The position numbers and the translations under genes are program-made. DNA of 56,332 nt from contig CAIWTU010000117.1 of the NCBI GenBank assembly GCA_903915655.1, forward strand, positions 1-56,332. The letters run 5' to 3'. This DNA is from an uncultured Geobacter sp. (lineage in GTDB: Bacteria; Desulfobacterota; Desulfuromonadia; Geobacterales; Geobacteraceae). The notes beneath the pieces were generated by a model that had not been told where the DNA came from, did no database searches, and saw only the letters and a program-made list of their open reading frames with translations. This document shows positions 25,832 to 35,661 of this stretch, piece by piece; position 1 is the stretch's first letter, and each line of letters begins with the position of its first letter.

Positions 25832-26347
25832 ATGACCAGTGAAAACAATCCCCAGGTTATGATAGAAACCTCGGCGGGAAATATCAAAATCGAACTTTTC
25901 AAGGATAAATCCCCCATAAGCGTCCGTAACTTTCTTTCCTATGTGAATGAAGGTTTCTATGATGGTCTGGTATTTCACCGCGTCATCAAAAATTTCATGA
26001 TCCAGGGTGGCGGCATGGACGCTTCGATGCAGGAGAAAAAGACCCGGTTTGCCATCAAGAACGAGGCCGCCAATGGCCTCACCAACAAGCGTGGCACCCT
26101 GGCCATGGCCAGGACCGGCGTTATCGACAGCGCGACCTCCCAATTTTTTATCAACGTTCAGGACAATAACTTTCTGGACTACAGGGGGAAAACCCCGGAC
26201 CTGTTCGGTTATGCTGTCTTCGGTCAGGTTCTGGAAGGGATGGAAATCGTTGATGCAATCCGTGAAGTAAAAACCGGCTCCAAGGGAGGTCATGGCGACG
26301 TTCCACTGGAGCCGGTTACAATCCTCTCGGCGAAAATCGCCGGATAG
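25832..26347 (+). CDS. Peptidyl-prolyl cis-trans isomerase, cyclophilin type
   Basis: A 171-residue cytoplasmic cyclophilin without signal peptide. Active-site motifs are [13 protein letters not shown] (Arg and Phe of the catalytic face), [18 protein letters not shown] and [17 protein letters not shown]. It most resembles PpiB. Strong ribosome-binding site aaaggag. A shared hairpin terminator at 26370 separates it from the convergent superoxide reductase gene. Confidence 0.93.
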   Translation: MTSENNPQVMIETSAGNIKIELFKDKSPISVRNFLSYVNEGFYDGLVFHRVIKNFMIQGGGMDASMQEKKTRFAIKNEAANGLTNKRGTLAMARTGVIDSATSQFFINVQDNNFLDYRGKTPDLFGYAVFGQVLEGMEIVDAIREVKTGSKGGHGDVPLEPVTILSAKIAG

Positions 26348-26369
26348 TCCCTGAGGCAAAGAGAGAAAA

Positions 26370-26397
26370 GAGACCTTTATTCAGGTCTCACCCTTTT
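26370..26397. terminator. Bidirectional terminator between cyclophilin and superoxide reductase genes
   Basis: gagacct / aggtctc with a six-base loop. The plus strand continues acccttttg; the minus strand continues ttttctcttt, so the minus direction looks stronger. The stem overlaps the end of the minus-strand gene. Confidence 0.7.
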
Positions 26398-26768
26398 GCC
26401 GACCAGAGCCCATGCAGGTTGCAGTAAGCTCGTGCCGTTATTTCCTTATCCGCAAGGTTAAAACTCCTTTCGGGAAGATCACCCGGCTTCAGGTACTGGC
26501 GACAGCTCTTCCCTTCAACGACAATTTCTATCCATTCGATATAGTGTTTTTCTTCCATCGGGTGGGGAATACTCCCCACCTTTACTTTCCTCAGATTATC
26601 ACTTTTTTCTATGACCGGAACATGTTTTTCCAGTGAGGCCTCAACACTATTTTCGAGCATCAACTTCATCGGCTGGTTGCAGCAGACCAGTTCACCACCC
26701 CCTCCATGCACCACTTCGACGATGTTCCCACATATTTCACATTTGTAGATCCCAAGCACTTTTGCCAT
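26388..26768 (-). CDS. dfx: Desulfoferrodoxin (superoxide reductase)
   Basis: A 126-residue, two-iron superoxide reductase that detoxifies superoxide in anaerobes without making oxygen. The N-terminal desulforedoxin centre has CEICGN and VCCNQP (four Cys). The catalytic iron centre has [20 protein letters not shown] and the Cys-His pair CNLHGLW. Length and residues are complete. Ribosome-binding site aggagg precedes the ATG. It sits 30 bases downstream of tldD and may be read from the same promoter. Confidence 0.95.
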   Translation of the reverse strand: MAKVLGIYKCEICGNIVEVVHGGGGELVCCNQPMKLMLENSVEASLEKHVPVIEKSDNLRKVKVGSIPHPMEEKHYIEWIEIVVEGKSCRQYLKPGDLPERSFNLADKEITARAYCNLHGLWSAKG

Positions 26769-26798
26769 ACTTCCTCCTGTCCTGTTTAATGTTAGCGG

Positions 26799-28181
26799 TC
26801 AAACCGCGCCGCCAACTATGATTTCCGAAATGAGGAGGGTCGGCTGCGCATCGGAAACCGGCACACCCTGCCCGTCTTTACCGCACGTACCGATACCAAA
26901 CCCCAGATCGTTACCGACTTTCTCAACTTTTTTCAAAACCTCCGGGCCATTGCCTGTAAGTGTGGCGCCCCGTACCGGCTCGGCAATAGAGCCCTTTTCG
27001 ATAAGATACCCTTCGGATACGTCAAAGACAAAATCTCCATTAACGGTATTGACCTGTCCTCCCCCCATTTTTTTGACATAAAGACCGCGCTCCACCCCCC
27101 GTATGATCGCATCGGGACTCGATTCGCCCGGAGCGATGAGGGTATTGGACATCCGGACGATCGGTTTGGTCTGGTAGGACTCCCGCCTGCCATTGCCGGT
27201 GGAGGAACAGCCATCCTTCATAGCGGAAAGTCTGTCATACATGTAAGCCTTGAGTATGCCGTTTTCCACCAGCACGGTTCTCTCCCCGGCTCGCCCTTCA
27301 TCATCAAAGGAAAAAGAACCCCTGGCATAAGGGATGGTGGCGTCATCGACAACGGTTATCAGTGGTGAGGCAACCTGCATCCCTATTTTGCCACTGTAAA
27401 TAGATAGCCCCGACTGCGCCAGATCCGCTTCGAGGCCATGTCCGATTGCTTCATGCACCATTGTGCCGCCTGCCTCCGAGGAAAGGATCACAGGCATGGT
27501 TCCGGCCGGAGCCTTACGCGCCGTCAACATCAGCAGAGCCCTGCGGGCTGCCGTCTCCGCAATCTGTTCGGGGCGGTTCTCTTCGAATAATTCGAATCCG
27601 CAAAGGCTTCCCACCGGTTCATAACCGGTCTGGATAACATTACCGTCTGAAGCAACCACCTGCACCATGAAGAGTGTACTTGTCCTGCCGGTTTCCACGA
27701 ATTCACCAAGTGAGTTGGCTAACTGCGTATTGAGCCTGCCGTCCCTGTAGACCGTCATCACCTGACGGACCCTTGGATCGATCCCCCTGGCAACGTGGTT
27801 TGCCAGGTTTACCAGCGTCACTTTCTCCTGAAGCGGAATACCTTCAGGCGGCTTTCTGATGTCAAAACCGTGGCAGACAATCTTCCTGCGCATATCCAGG
27901 AGAACACCGGGTCCCTTCCCATTTACGGCACGGCTGACAGTTTCCGCAAGGGCGAGAAGAGCCTGTTCGGTTATATCGTTGGTATAGGCGTAGGATGTTC
28001 TCAATCCCGCTATGACACGGATACCGACGCCCCGATCCGCTCCGGTAATGACCCTTTCTATCTTGTCGTCTTCACAGACTATGGAAGCGGAGGACCCTTC
28101 CTCGAAGTATATATCGGCAAATTCACCCCCATTAGACAACGCTCTGCCGAGGATACGGGAGAGATTCATATTATCAAGCAT
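26799..28181 (-). CDS. tldD: TldD-type metalloprotease (PmbA/TldD family)
   Basis: A 460-residue protein of the TldD subunit type; TldD with PmbA (TldE) forms a zinc protease that cleaves unfolded peptides. The metal motif HEAIGHGLEAD (HExxxH) is present, showing this is the catalytic subunit. GTCGKDGQGVPVSDAQPTLL near the C-terminus is typical. PmbA is not in the window. The gene overlaps the preceding DUF4911-like gene by 8 bases. Confidence 0.93.
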   Translation of the reverse strand: MLDNMNLSRILGRALSNGGEFADIYFEEGSSASIVCEDDKIERVITGADRGVGIRVIAGLRTSYAYTNDITEQALLALAETVSRAVNGKGPGVLLDMRRKIVCHGFDIRKPPEGIPLQEKVTLVNLANHVARGIDPRVRQVMTVYRDGRLNTQLANSLGEFVETGRTSTLFMVQVVASDGNVIQTGYEPVGSLCGFELFEENRPEQIAETAARRALLMLTARKAPAGTMPVILSSEAGGTMVHEAIGHGLEADLAQSGLSIYSGKIGMQVASPLITVVDDATIPYARGSFSFDDEGRAGERTVLVENGILKAYMYDRLSAMKDGCSSTGNGRRESYQTKPIVRMSNTLIAPGESSPDAIIRGVERGLYVKKMGGGQVNTVNGDFVFDVSEGYLIEKGSIAEPVRGATLTGNGPEVLKKVEKVGNDLGFGIGTCGKDGQGVPVSDAQPTLLISEIIVGGAV

Positions 28182-28488
28182 CGATCTTTTTCTCCTGACG
28201 GGAGTGGACTCTCCAGAAATCGTGAGAACCTTCAGGGAAAGGTATCTCGGTAATCGTTATTTCATCCTTCAGGCCCCGTAGCAGGAGCTCCGCTTCAGCT
28301 GTAAATCCGGCCGGAACGCTCAACAGCACAATACCATTCCTGCCGTCAACGGTGCTGAGAGTGGCCAGCCCTTCATATGACTCAACGATAAAATGGAGGT
28401 ATGCAATATCCTTCCGGTTGACTTTGAAACAGCGTTTGGTGAGAGAATGAAAGCTTTGCAAAGTTACTCCGCTAAGATTAACCGACAT
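28174..28488 (-). CDS. DUF4911-like small protein
   Basis: A 104-residue protein with VNRKDIAYLHFIVESYEGLA and VPAGFTAEAELLLRGLKDEI, the pattern I associate with DUF4911 proteins found beside tldD or tRNA-related genes in Deltaproteobacteria. Function unknown. The start is uncertain: ATG 28488 is used here, an in-frame TTG nine codons later has ggag at proper spacing, and the frame is open 27 codons further upstream. It is coupled to tldD. Confidence 0.6.
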   Translation of the reverse strand: MSVNLSGVTLQSFHSLTKRCFKVNRKDIAYLHFIVESYEGLATLSTVDGRNGIVLLSVPAGFTAEAELLLRGLKDEITITEIPFPEGSHDFWRVHSRQEKKIDA

Positions 28489-28810
28489 ATATCGCTGCCT
28501 GGCCAACCCGCCTCTGGTAATTGTGACATCCTTACAGTGTACCGTGGGACCTTCTCCATGTAAACGCAAAAAATTCCAGAGAGGCCAGAAAGATGGCGAA
28601 CGTAGCCGGCTGGAGAGACTAAAACCGGCATTCTGGCCAGCAACTGCCGGACAATGTCGAGGTAGAGAATGAATCAGATAAAATCTGCGGTGACCGGTAA
28701 ATCATCTATGGTAATCTTTACGCAAAACCCTTATTATCGCCAGCGATGCACTATGATTGTCTCGCTGATTCTCAAAAACAATCGTCTTTTCAGTCCGGAT
28801 GGAGGCATCT

Positions 28811-29479
28811 ATGACCAGAAATTGCCTTGTGCAATTAATCGTAGTGATAATTTTATCGATAGCAGCCACAATTCTTATCGCTGCATCAGGAATGGATCTG
28901 AAGGTCTCCAGCTTCTTCTACGTCCCGGGCGGCGGGTTTATCTACGGGGACCGGCAACCGTGGCATACCCTCTACCACTTTGGCGTCTGGCCTGCGTATA
29001 TCATGGTATTTACCGCGCTACTGTTTCTGCTCATCAGCTTTTTCCGTAAAGGAGTCGGCAGCTACCGGAAGAAAGCCGTTTTTCTGATTCTCTTTATCCT
29101 GCTGGGACCAGGATTGCTGGTCAATGTCTGCTTCAAGGATCATTGGGGCCGTCCCCGGCCGCGCCAGATAGCGGAATTCGGGGGGACACAGACGTTTCAC
29201 CACCCCTGGCAGAAAGACCATCTTCCTCAATGCAAATCATTCCCCTGCGGTCATGCTGCGGCGGCAATTTATCTGATAGCCCCTTTTTTCCTGCTCCGCC
29301 GGACCAGCCGTTACCACGCACTGGCCTGGCTGACAGTCGGGATTGGCTACTGGATAATCATGGGCGCCGCGCGCATTGTACAGGGGGGGCATTTCGTCAG
29401 CGATGTTCTCTGGAGCGGCGCTATCGTCTACCTGACGGGAGTTCTCCTGGCGGATCTCATGAAGCTTGATTCCGGGTAG
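28811..29479 (+). CDS. PAP2-family membrane phosphatase
   Basis: A 222-residue integral membrane protein with about six helices and the three phosphatase motifs KDHWGRPRP, CKSFPCGHAAAA and RIVQGGHFVSDVLW. The catalytic His are in CGHA and GGHF. Substrates could be lipid A phosphate (LpxE/LpxF-like) or undecaprenyl pyrophosphate; the extended lumenal loop before CGHA is like lipid A phosphatases, but this is inference. Start ATG 28811 has ggagg five bases upstream; an ATG at 28799 overlaps that site. Confidence 0.88.
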   Translation: MTRNCLVQLIVVIILSIAATILIAASGMDLKVSSFFYVPGGGFIYGDRQPWHTLYHFGVWPAYIMVFTALLFLLISFFRKGVGSYRKKAVFLILFILLGPGLLVNVCFKDHWGRPRPRQIAEFGGTQTFHHPWQKDHLPQCKSFPCGHAAAAIYLIAPFFLLRRTSRYHALAWLTVGIGYWIIMGAARIVQGGHFVSDVLWSGAIVYLTGVLLADLMKLDSG

Positions 29480-29498
29480 CGATCAGGAGCGGTTTCGT

Positions 29499-30725
29499 TT
29501 ATTTTTCCCGCCTGATGAGGTCATACTTTTCTACCGGGAAAGGAACCCGGAAAGAAATTCTCTGGTTCGGATGGGCAATCTGGAGAGAAGACCCGCCCGG
29601 TATGGTCTTTTCTCCAGGAGCTGACATCTCCTGCAACCTGTACAGATTCGAAGAAAGGCCTCTTCCGATGAACTCCAGAGTGTCACCAACGGCAAGCCTG
29701 TTCCGTGCTTCGACGACAATTTCACCGTTAACCCCTGCCTCCTCGACTATCCCGACAAAATCCCAGGTCCTTATATAGCTGGAATGATACTCCCGGTCGC
29801 TTTTCCCTGGACGGCCGAACAGGAAACCGGTGGTATAACCTCGATGGCTTATCTTATGCAGTTCTTCCAGCATTTCCGGCCGGAGACGATAGCATTCCGG
29901 GGCTTCGAAGTAGCGGTCCAGCGCCTCCCGGTAGACCCGCACAACCGACGCCAGGTAATGTATACCTTTCATCCGGCCTTCAATTTTCAGGGAATCAACC
30001 CCGGACGAGACGAGTTCCGGCAGATATTCCAGCAGACAGAGATCTTTGGAATTGAAGATAAAGGTGCCTGTCCCATCTTCCAGAACCGGAAAATACTCTC
30101 CAGGTCTCTGCTCTTCGACCAGGGCGTAATTCCAGCGGCAAGGATGTGCACACTCACCGGCATTGGCATCCCTTCCCGTCATTACACTGGAAAGGAGACA
30201 GCGGCCGGAATAGGATATGCACATGGCGCCATGGACAAACATCTCCAGCCCGAGATTAACCCGTTGCCTGACTTCACTGATCCCGGCCAGCGACATTTCC
30301 CTCGCCAGGTTGACCCGCTCGACCCCCTGTTTTTCCCAGAATTGCGCACTACGCCAGTTAGTGGTGTTTGCCTGGGTCGAGAGATGGAGCGCCCGCTGCG
30401 GGGAAAGCTCCCTGACCATATCTATGACTCCGGGATCAGCGACGATATAGGCGTCAAAGGGGAGAGGGGCAATATCTTCCAGATAGCGGTAAAACCCTGG
30501 CAGGTCACCATTATCGGGAAAACTGTTGACGGTCAGATAGACCTTGACGTTGCGGTCATGGGCGTAACTGACAGCTGCCGCCATTTCTTCCAGAGAGAAA
30601 TTATCGGCGAGACTCCTCAGATTGTACGATTGCCCTCCGAGATAGACTGCATCCGCGCCGTAATGAACGGCAATCCGCAACTTTTCGAAGTTTCCAGCAG
30701 GGGCAAGAAGTTCGGGTTTTTTCAA
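29499..30725 (-). CDS. U32-family protein (tRNA/rRNA hydroxylation type)
   Basis: A 408-residue protein starting MKKPELLAPAGNFEKL, with GADAVYLGG, NSFPDNG and the family signature EMFVHGAMCISYSGRCLLSS, followed by CAHPCRWNY; these conserved cysteines bind an iron-sulfur cluster. U32 members are annotated as peptidases, but TrhP/RlhA relatives make 5-hydroxycytidine or 5-hydroxyuridine in RNA with prephenate. Which substrate applies cannot be told. Length matches the YegQ/TrhP size class. Confidence 0.88.
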   Translation of the reverse strand: MKKPELLAPAGNFEKLRIAVHYGADAVYLGGQSYNLRSLADNFSLEEMAAAVSYAHDRNVKVYLTVNSFPDNGDLPGFYRYLEDIAPLPFDAYIVADPGVIDMVRELSPQRALHLSTQANTTNWRSAQFWEKQGVERVNLAREMSLAGISEVRQRVNLGLEMFVHGAMCISYSGRCLLSSVMTGRDANAGECAHPCRWNYALVEEQRPGEYFPVLEDGTGTFIFNSKDLCLLEYLPELVSSGVDSLKIEGRMKGIHYLASVVRVYREALDRYFEAPECYRLRPEMLEELHKISHRGYTTGFLFGRPGKSDREYHSSYIRTWDFVGIVEEAGVNGEIVVEARNRLAVGDTLEFIGRGLSSNLYRLQEMSAPGEKTIPGGSSLQIAHPNQRISFRVPFPVEKYDLIRREK

Positions 30726-30911
30726 GAAATTAATAATCCTTCCAAAGATCAGCCGGTTGAGGTGAAATCAAGGGTAAAACTTCACCTGACACAGGTTCAT
30801 GGCTGGGGTAAAGAGACCCACCCCTTTAAACTCGAATCCACTTTTCACCTGTTCACTCCAAAAAGGTACCATATTATTCAAACCATTAAAACCAAAAACA
30901 GAGCTTTCTTC

Positions 30912-30939
30912 TTGACAAAAAAAACGAAATGGCTTTAAT
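30912..30939 (+). promoter_or_regulatory. Promoter upstream of the lysM-dprA-topA operon
   Basis: TTGACA (30912-30917), 16 bases, TTTAAT (30934-30939). A second possible start is the extended -10 tggtataat with TATAAT at 30984-30989. The 30726-31151 gap otherwise holds no recognisable gene; the leader to the first ATG would be about 160-210 bases. Confidence 0.5.
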
Positions 30940-31151
30940 TGTGTTTAATAATCCACTTGAGTGACTATGCGCCAAAGAGCTGGTATAATTCTAATTTCGT
31001 AGGGCTGAAAATAGTCGGCGCAGGATAAGAATCCATGCATCGCAATTGGATTATAGAAACAGTACTGCCCATCCCTGCTGCAAACCTTAAGACGGCAAGA
31101 CTCCTCGACCACTGTCGCAGCCGTCAGCAAACAACAACTTGTGAGGTGCGT

Positions 31152-32150
31152 ATGAAAAGAATCCATATTGCGTTATTACTCCTGCTCTCCACCACTATTC
31201 TCCCTCTCTCAGCCCTCTCCCAGCAGGAAGAACCGACCATCTACATAATCAAGAAAGGGGACACCTTGTGGGGGATTTCGGACCGCTTTCTCAAAGATCC
31301 TTTCTACTGGCCCGATCTCTGGTCACGGAACCAGAAAATAACCAATCCACACCTGGTTTACCCTGGACAAAAACTGAAGGTTTTCTCCGACCGAATCGAG
31401 TTTGTCGAAGCGACAGCTCCTAGTGCGAAAAATGCCACGCCTAATGGGCCCCTGGCAGAAATGGCCGAGGAAAAAGCATTCCTGGTAAACGGGAGCGAAG
31501 GCTTTCTCCTCGAAAAGGAACAGCAACCTGCAGGAATTATTGTTGCGACCCTGCACGACAAGCTGATGGTGGGAACCGAAGATCTCGTCTATACCAATAT
31601 CGGCAAAAACAGCGGGGCGAAAGCAGGCAACGACTTTTCCATTTTCAAAAAACTCAACAAGGTAAAGCACCCCGTTACAAATGAATTCCTTGGTTGGCGG
31701 GTGGCTTCGCTCGGCACATTGAAACTTTCCGAACTGACGGAAAAGAATTCGAGTGCGATGATAATCAGCTCATACCGGGAAATAGATACAGATTCATATC
31801 TGATGCCATACCGTGACCGAAAGCGTGAAATCAATCTGAAATCCGCCATGAAAAACCTGACTGGTTACATTGTGGAAACGAAAGGGAACATGCTCTCTAT
31901 CGGCACGGGGGATGTAACCTACCTCGATCTCGGGAAAACCGATGGCCTCTCTATTGGCAATCTTTTGTACATTGTAAGGGATCCTCATCCTGGCACGTTT
32001 AACGCGGAAAGCTCGGCAGGCGCCCTCCCGAGAATGGTGATAGGCGCGGTTGTCGTGGTTGAGACCGGGAATAGAACCTCCACGGGACTGGTAATCAAAA
32101 GCAGCGAAGAGATCTACAGGGGAGACAAGGTCGAACTGATAATGAATTAG
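31152..32150 (+). CDS. Exported LysM-domain protein
   Basis: A 332-residue protein with a signal peptide (cleavage near ALSQ, about residue 24) and one LysM domain (about 28-80: YIIKKGDTLWGISDRFL, then KITNPHLVYPGQKLKV), which binds peptidoglycan. The rest contains two similar beta-rich repeats with a GTEDLVYTNIGKNSGAKAG / GTGDVTYLDLGKTDGLSIG pattern. Start ATG 31152 follows gaggtg; upstream in-frame codons look non-coding. It stands just before dprA, an arrangement also seen in Geobacter relatives. Confidence 0.85.
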   Translation: MKRIHIALLLLLSTTILPLSALSQQEEPTIYIIKKGDTLWGISDRFLKDPFYWPDLWSRNQKITNPHLVYPGQKLKVFSDRIEFVEATAPSAKNATPNGPLAEMAEEKAFLVNGSEGFLLEKEQQPAGIIVATLHDKLMVGTEDLVYTNIGKNSGAKAGNDFSIFKKLNKVKHPVTNEFLGWRVASLGTLKLSELTEKNSSAMIISSYREIDTDSYLMPYRDRKREINLKSAMKNLTGYIVETKGNMLSIGTGDVTYLDLGKTDGLSIGNLLYIVRDPHPGTFNAESSAGALPRMVIGAVVVVETGNRTSTGLVIKSSEEIYRGDKVELIMN

Positions 32151-32205
32151 AGGGGTGCGCCGCAAGAGGGACCGGTCCACTGACGCCCCTTTTGAATTAA
32201 CCACT

Positions 32206-33282
32206 ATGGATAATTTTTTCTGGTTTGCACTCAAAGCGATTCCCTCTGTCGGAAACGTCACCTTTCGGCGACTGCTCGACCATTTCTCAACACCGGAGCG
32301 GGTTCTCAAGGCATCTGCGGCTGAACTTGCCTGCGTCAAAGGTCTCCACCAGGAGGTTATCGGCGCCATATTGGGTTATGATTACAGACCGGCAGCAGAA
32401 CTCGAATGCAGATCTGTGGCCACTGCCGGCGTAACAGTTATCAATATCCTCTCCGACAAATATCCGAATCTTCTCCTCCAGATTCCAGACCCACCTCCCT
32501 ATCTCTACGTCAAAGGGGAACTGCTCCCCTCTGAGCCAGCAATCGCCATCGTCGGGTCACGCCAGGCCTCTCCCTATGGCATGATGGTTACCGAGAAGCT
32601 GGCGTGTGAGCTTGCGGAGAACGGCATTACCGTAGTTTCGGGCATGGCCCGTGGAATCGACACCGCTGCCCACCGGGGCGCCCTGAAAGGGGGGGGCCGA
32701 AGCATCGGAGTACTCGGTTGCGGGATTGATATCCACTATCCTCTCGAAAATCTTAAACTTTTTTTCGACCTGCCGGAAAGAGGGGCGCTGGTATCAGAAT
32801 TCCCTATGGGAAGCACGCCCCGTGCCGAAAATTTCCCACGCCGCAACCGCATCATCAGCGGCCTCTGCCGCGGTGTACTGGTAGTCGAAGCGGCTGAGAA
32901 GAGTGGGTCACTGATCACCGCCCGTTACGCCCTGGAGCAGGGACGTGAGGTCTTTGCCATCCCGGGGAACATCACGAACAAAAGCAGCAGGGGGACCAAT
33001 CTGCTCATCAAGCAGGGAGCAAGGCTGGTTGACGGAATTGGAGATATCCTGGAAGAATTCCATTTCAGGGAGAAGAGAGGCGCCTTTACCTCCTACCCAA
33101 TCTGTACGCTTGCCCCGCTGGAAGCAGCCGTGTATACTCTTCTATCCGGGGAGCCTCTCCATATAGACGAGATCATCGTAAAAAGCGCGTTGACAGTGGG
33201 TGAAGTTTCCGCTATTTTACTTCGCCTGGAACTTAACGGGATGCTGTTACAGCTTCCGGGCAAAATCTACACCGTCGCATGA
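32206..33282 (+). CDS. dprA: DNA-processing protein DprA
   Basis: A 358-residue DprA. The N-terminus has a helix-hairpin-helix/SAM-like part (KAIPSVGNVTFRRLLDHF), the Rossmann core has IVGSRQASPYG, SGMARGIDTAAHRGAL and SGSLITARYALEQGREVFAI, and the C-terminus is a winged helix. DprA loads RecA on incoming single strands during transformation. Start ATG 32206 is chosen because the protein then begins like homologues; GTG 32155 would place the codon inside the gagggg stretch. Confidence 0.93.
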   Translation: MDNFFWFALKAIPSVGNVTFRRLLDHFSTPERVLKASAAELACVKGLHQEVIGAILGYDYRPAAELECRSVATAGVTVINILSDKYPNLLLQIPDPPPYLYVKGELLPSEPAIAIVGSRQASPYGMMVTEKLACELAENGITVVSGMARGIDTAAHRGALKGGGRSIGVLGCGIDIHYPLENLKLFFDLPERGALVSEFPMGSTPRAENFPRRNRIISGLCRGVLVVEAAEKSGSLITARYALEQGREVFAIPGNITNKSSRGTNLLIKQGARLVDGIGDILEEFHFREKRGAFTSYPICTLAPLEAAVYTLLSGEPLHIDEIIVKSALTVGEVSAILLRLELNGMLLQLPGKIYTVA

Positions 33283-33390
33283 TTTGCGGAAAGGCCGCAG
33301 AAACAGATCTTGTTGTCAGCCCGAACGGGCAGTAAATTCAATTAAAGAGACTGATGGAAGCTTTAATTCCACTCTCTTCTCGGTGATGCC

Positions 33391-35661
33391 ATGTCGCGCA
33401 ATCTGGTAATAGTAGAATCTCCTGCAAAGGCCAAAACCATAGAAAAATTTCTCGGCAGCGATTACACGGTCCTGGCCTCTTACGGTCACGTCCGTGCCCT
33501 TCCGAGCAAACAGGGGTCGGTCGATGTGAATAACGATTTCGAACCGAAATATGCCGTTCTCCCGGAGAGCAAGAAACATATACAGTTGATCAAAAAAGAT
33601 TTGCAGAAAGCTGACACGCTCCTCCTCGCAACTGACCCCGACCGGGAGGGGGAAGCAATAGCCTGGCATCTGCTGGCAGCGCTGGACCTTGGCAAGAACA
33701 AATCAAAGATTACTGTGAAGCGGGTCGCTTTTCATGAAATCACCAGGGATGCCATCCTCCACGCCGTCAGCAACCCACGCGACATATCAGTCAATCTGGT
33801 CGATGCTCAGCAGGCCCGCTCGGTCCTTGATTATCTTGTCGGTTTCAACCTTTCACCCTTTTTATGGAAAAAAATCCGTTACGGGTTATCGGCCGGACGT
33901 GTCCAGTCGGTTGCGCTTCGCCTCATCTGTGAAAGGGAAAAGGAGATCAAGGCTTTCATCGTGCGGGAATACTGGACTATCTCCGCAAATCTTGCGAATG
34001 CCGCGAAACAGGATTTTACCGCCAATCTTGTGGAGACCGTCGACGGCAGACTCGGCAAATTCGACATCCCGGACAAAGAGTCAGCCGACCTTCGCCTGAA
34101 GGCTCTGGAAGGGTGCGTCTACAAGGTGGAGAAGGTTACCCGAAGCGAACGGAAACGGCTTCCGGCCCCACCCTTTACCACTTCGACACTGCAGCAGGAG
34201 GCAGCGCGCAAACTCGGCTTCTCCGCAAAAAAAACAATGTCGATAGCGCAAAAACTCTATGAAGGAATTGATGTAGGCGAAGGAGAAATGGGCCTTATCA
34301 CCTATATGCGCACCGACAGCGTGGTCCTTTCCCAACTGGCGCTTACAGAGGCCAGGGAGTTGATAACCGGCATGTACGGCAAAGAGTATGCCCTGGCAAA
34401 ACCCCGCTACTTCAAAAACAAGGCAAAGAATGCACAGGAGGCCCACGAAGCGGTCCGGCCGACCTATATCGCAAAGACCCCCCAAAGCGTCAAGCAGTTT
34501 CTCTCCCCCGACCAGTACAAATTGTATGACCTGATATGGAAAAGAACTGTTGCCTGTCAAATGGCTGAAGCACTTCTGGACCAGACATCCGCAGATATCG
34601 GCGCAGGAAACGGTCACCGGTTCAGGGCCACCGGAACAGTTATCCGCTTCCCCGGATTCATGAAACTTTATATCGAGGGTACAGATGATGACCTATCCGA
34701 GAAAGAAGGAATGCTACCTGCGCTGACCGAAGGCGAGAGACTTGACCTTTTCAAGCTCCTTTCCGAACAGCATTTCACACAGCCGCCGCCACGCTACACC
34801 GAGGCCACCCTGGTGAAAACTCTCGAGGAATACGGGATCGGACGCCCCTCAACCTATGCGTCGATCATGAACACACTGCTGGAACGAAAATACGTCAAAC
34901 TTGACAAGAAGCGCTTCACTCCCGAAGATGTCGGCATGGTTGTGAACGACCTGCTGGTGAAACATTTCACCCGCTACGTTGACTACAATTTCACCGCTCG
35001 CCTGGAAGAAGAGCTCGACCAGATTTCCAGAGGGGAAAAGAGCTGGAAGCCCCTGCTGCACGAATTCTGGGAACCTTTCAATACGCTCCTTCACCAGAAA
35101 GAGGGAGAGGTTACCAAGGCAGAACTGACCACCGAGGCAACCGACGAGATCTGTCCCGAATGCGGGCACCACCTGGTCGTGAAACTTGGTAAATTCGGCA
35201 GATTTTACGCCTGTTCCGGTTATCCCGAATGCAAATTCATCCGCCCCCTGGAAAAAGAGGGGAAGGCTCTGGAGGAGTCGGTCCTTTCCGAGGAAAAGTG
35301 CGATAAATGCGGGACACAGATGCTGATTAAGGATGGAAGATATGGCAAATACCTGGCCTGCTCCGCCTATCCTGCCTGTAAAAACATCCAGCCACTCGTC
35401 AAGCCGAAGGGAACCGGCGTGACCTGCCCGGAATGCGCACAGGGGGAGTTGATGGAGAAAAAATCACGTTACGGCAAAATGTTTTACTCCTGCAACCGCT
35501 ATCCGGAATGCAAGTTCGCCCTTTGGGACAAACCGGTGGAGCAGCCCTGCCCCACCTGCGGCTTTCCCCTCCTCGTCCAGAAGGTTTACAAACGTACCGG
35601 AGCCTTCCTCAAGTGCCCCAAGGAAGGGTGTGATTACAAGAAAGGAAATGAAACTGAGTAA
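33391..35661 (+). CDS. topA: DNA topoisomerase I
   Basis: A 756-residue type IA topoisomerase that relaxes negative supercoils. TOPRIM motifs are [15 protein letters not shown] and [13 protein letters not shown]; the catalytic tyrosine is in [10 protein letters not shown]. Four C-terminal zinc ribbons follow (CPECGHH, CDKCGTQ, CPECAQG, CPTCGFP), which is on the full side for bacterial TopA. The last codons overlap the start of trmFO. It is part of the lysM-dprA-topA-trmFO-maf-yggS row. Confidence 0.97.
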   Translation: MSRNLVIVESPAKAKTIEKFLGSDYTVLASYGHVRALPSKQGSVDVNNDFEPKYAVLPESKKHIQLIKKDLQKADTLLLATDPDREGEAIAWHLLAALDLGKNKSKITVKRVAFHEITRDAILHAVSNPRDISVNLVDAQQARSVLDYLVGFNLSPFLWKKIRYGLSAGRVQSVALRLICEREKEIKAFIVREYWTISANLANAAKQDFTANLVETVDGRLGKFDIPDKESADLRLKALEGCVYKVEKVTRSERKRLPAPPFTTSTLQQEAARKLGFSAKKTMSIAQKLYEGIDVGEGEMGLITYMRTDSVVLSQLALTEARELITGMYGKEYALAKPRYFKNKAKNAQEAHEAVRPTYIAKTPQSVKQFLSPDQYKLYDLIWKRTVACQMAEALLDQTSADIGAGNGHRFRATGTVIRFPGFMKLYIEGTDDDLSEKEGMLPALTEGERLDLFKLLSEQHFTQPPPRYTEATLVKTLEEYGIGRPSTYASIMNTLLERKYVKLDKKRFTPEDVGMVVNDLLVKHFTRYVDYNFTARLEEELDQISRGEKSWKPLLHEFWEPFNTLLHQKEGEVTKAELTTEATDEICPECGHHLVVKLGKFGRFYACSGYPECKFIRPLEKEGKALEESVLSEEKCDKCGTQMLIKDGRYGKYLACSAYPACKNIQPLVKPKGTGVTCPECAQGELMEKKSRYGKMFYSCNRYPECKFALWDKPVEQPCPTCGFPLLVQKVYKRTGAFLKCPKEGCDYKKGNETE

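Noticed and set aside
29784-30938. 384-residue open frame opposite the U32 gene
   Set aside because: The U32 protein on the minus strand has its full set of motifs; the plus frame is composition-driven and has no ribosome-binding site.
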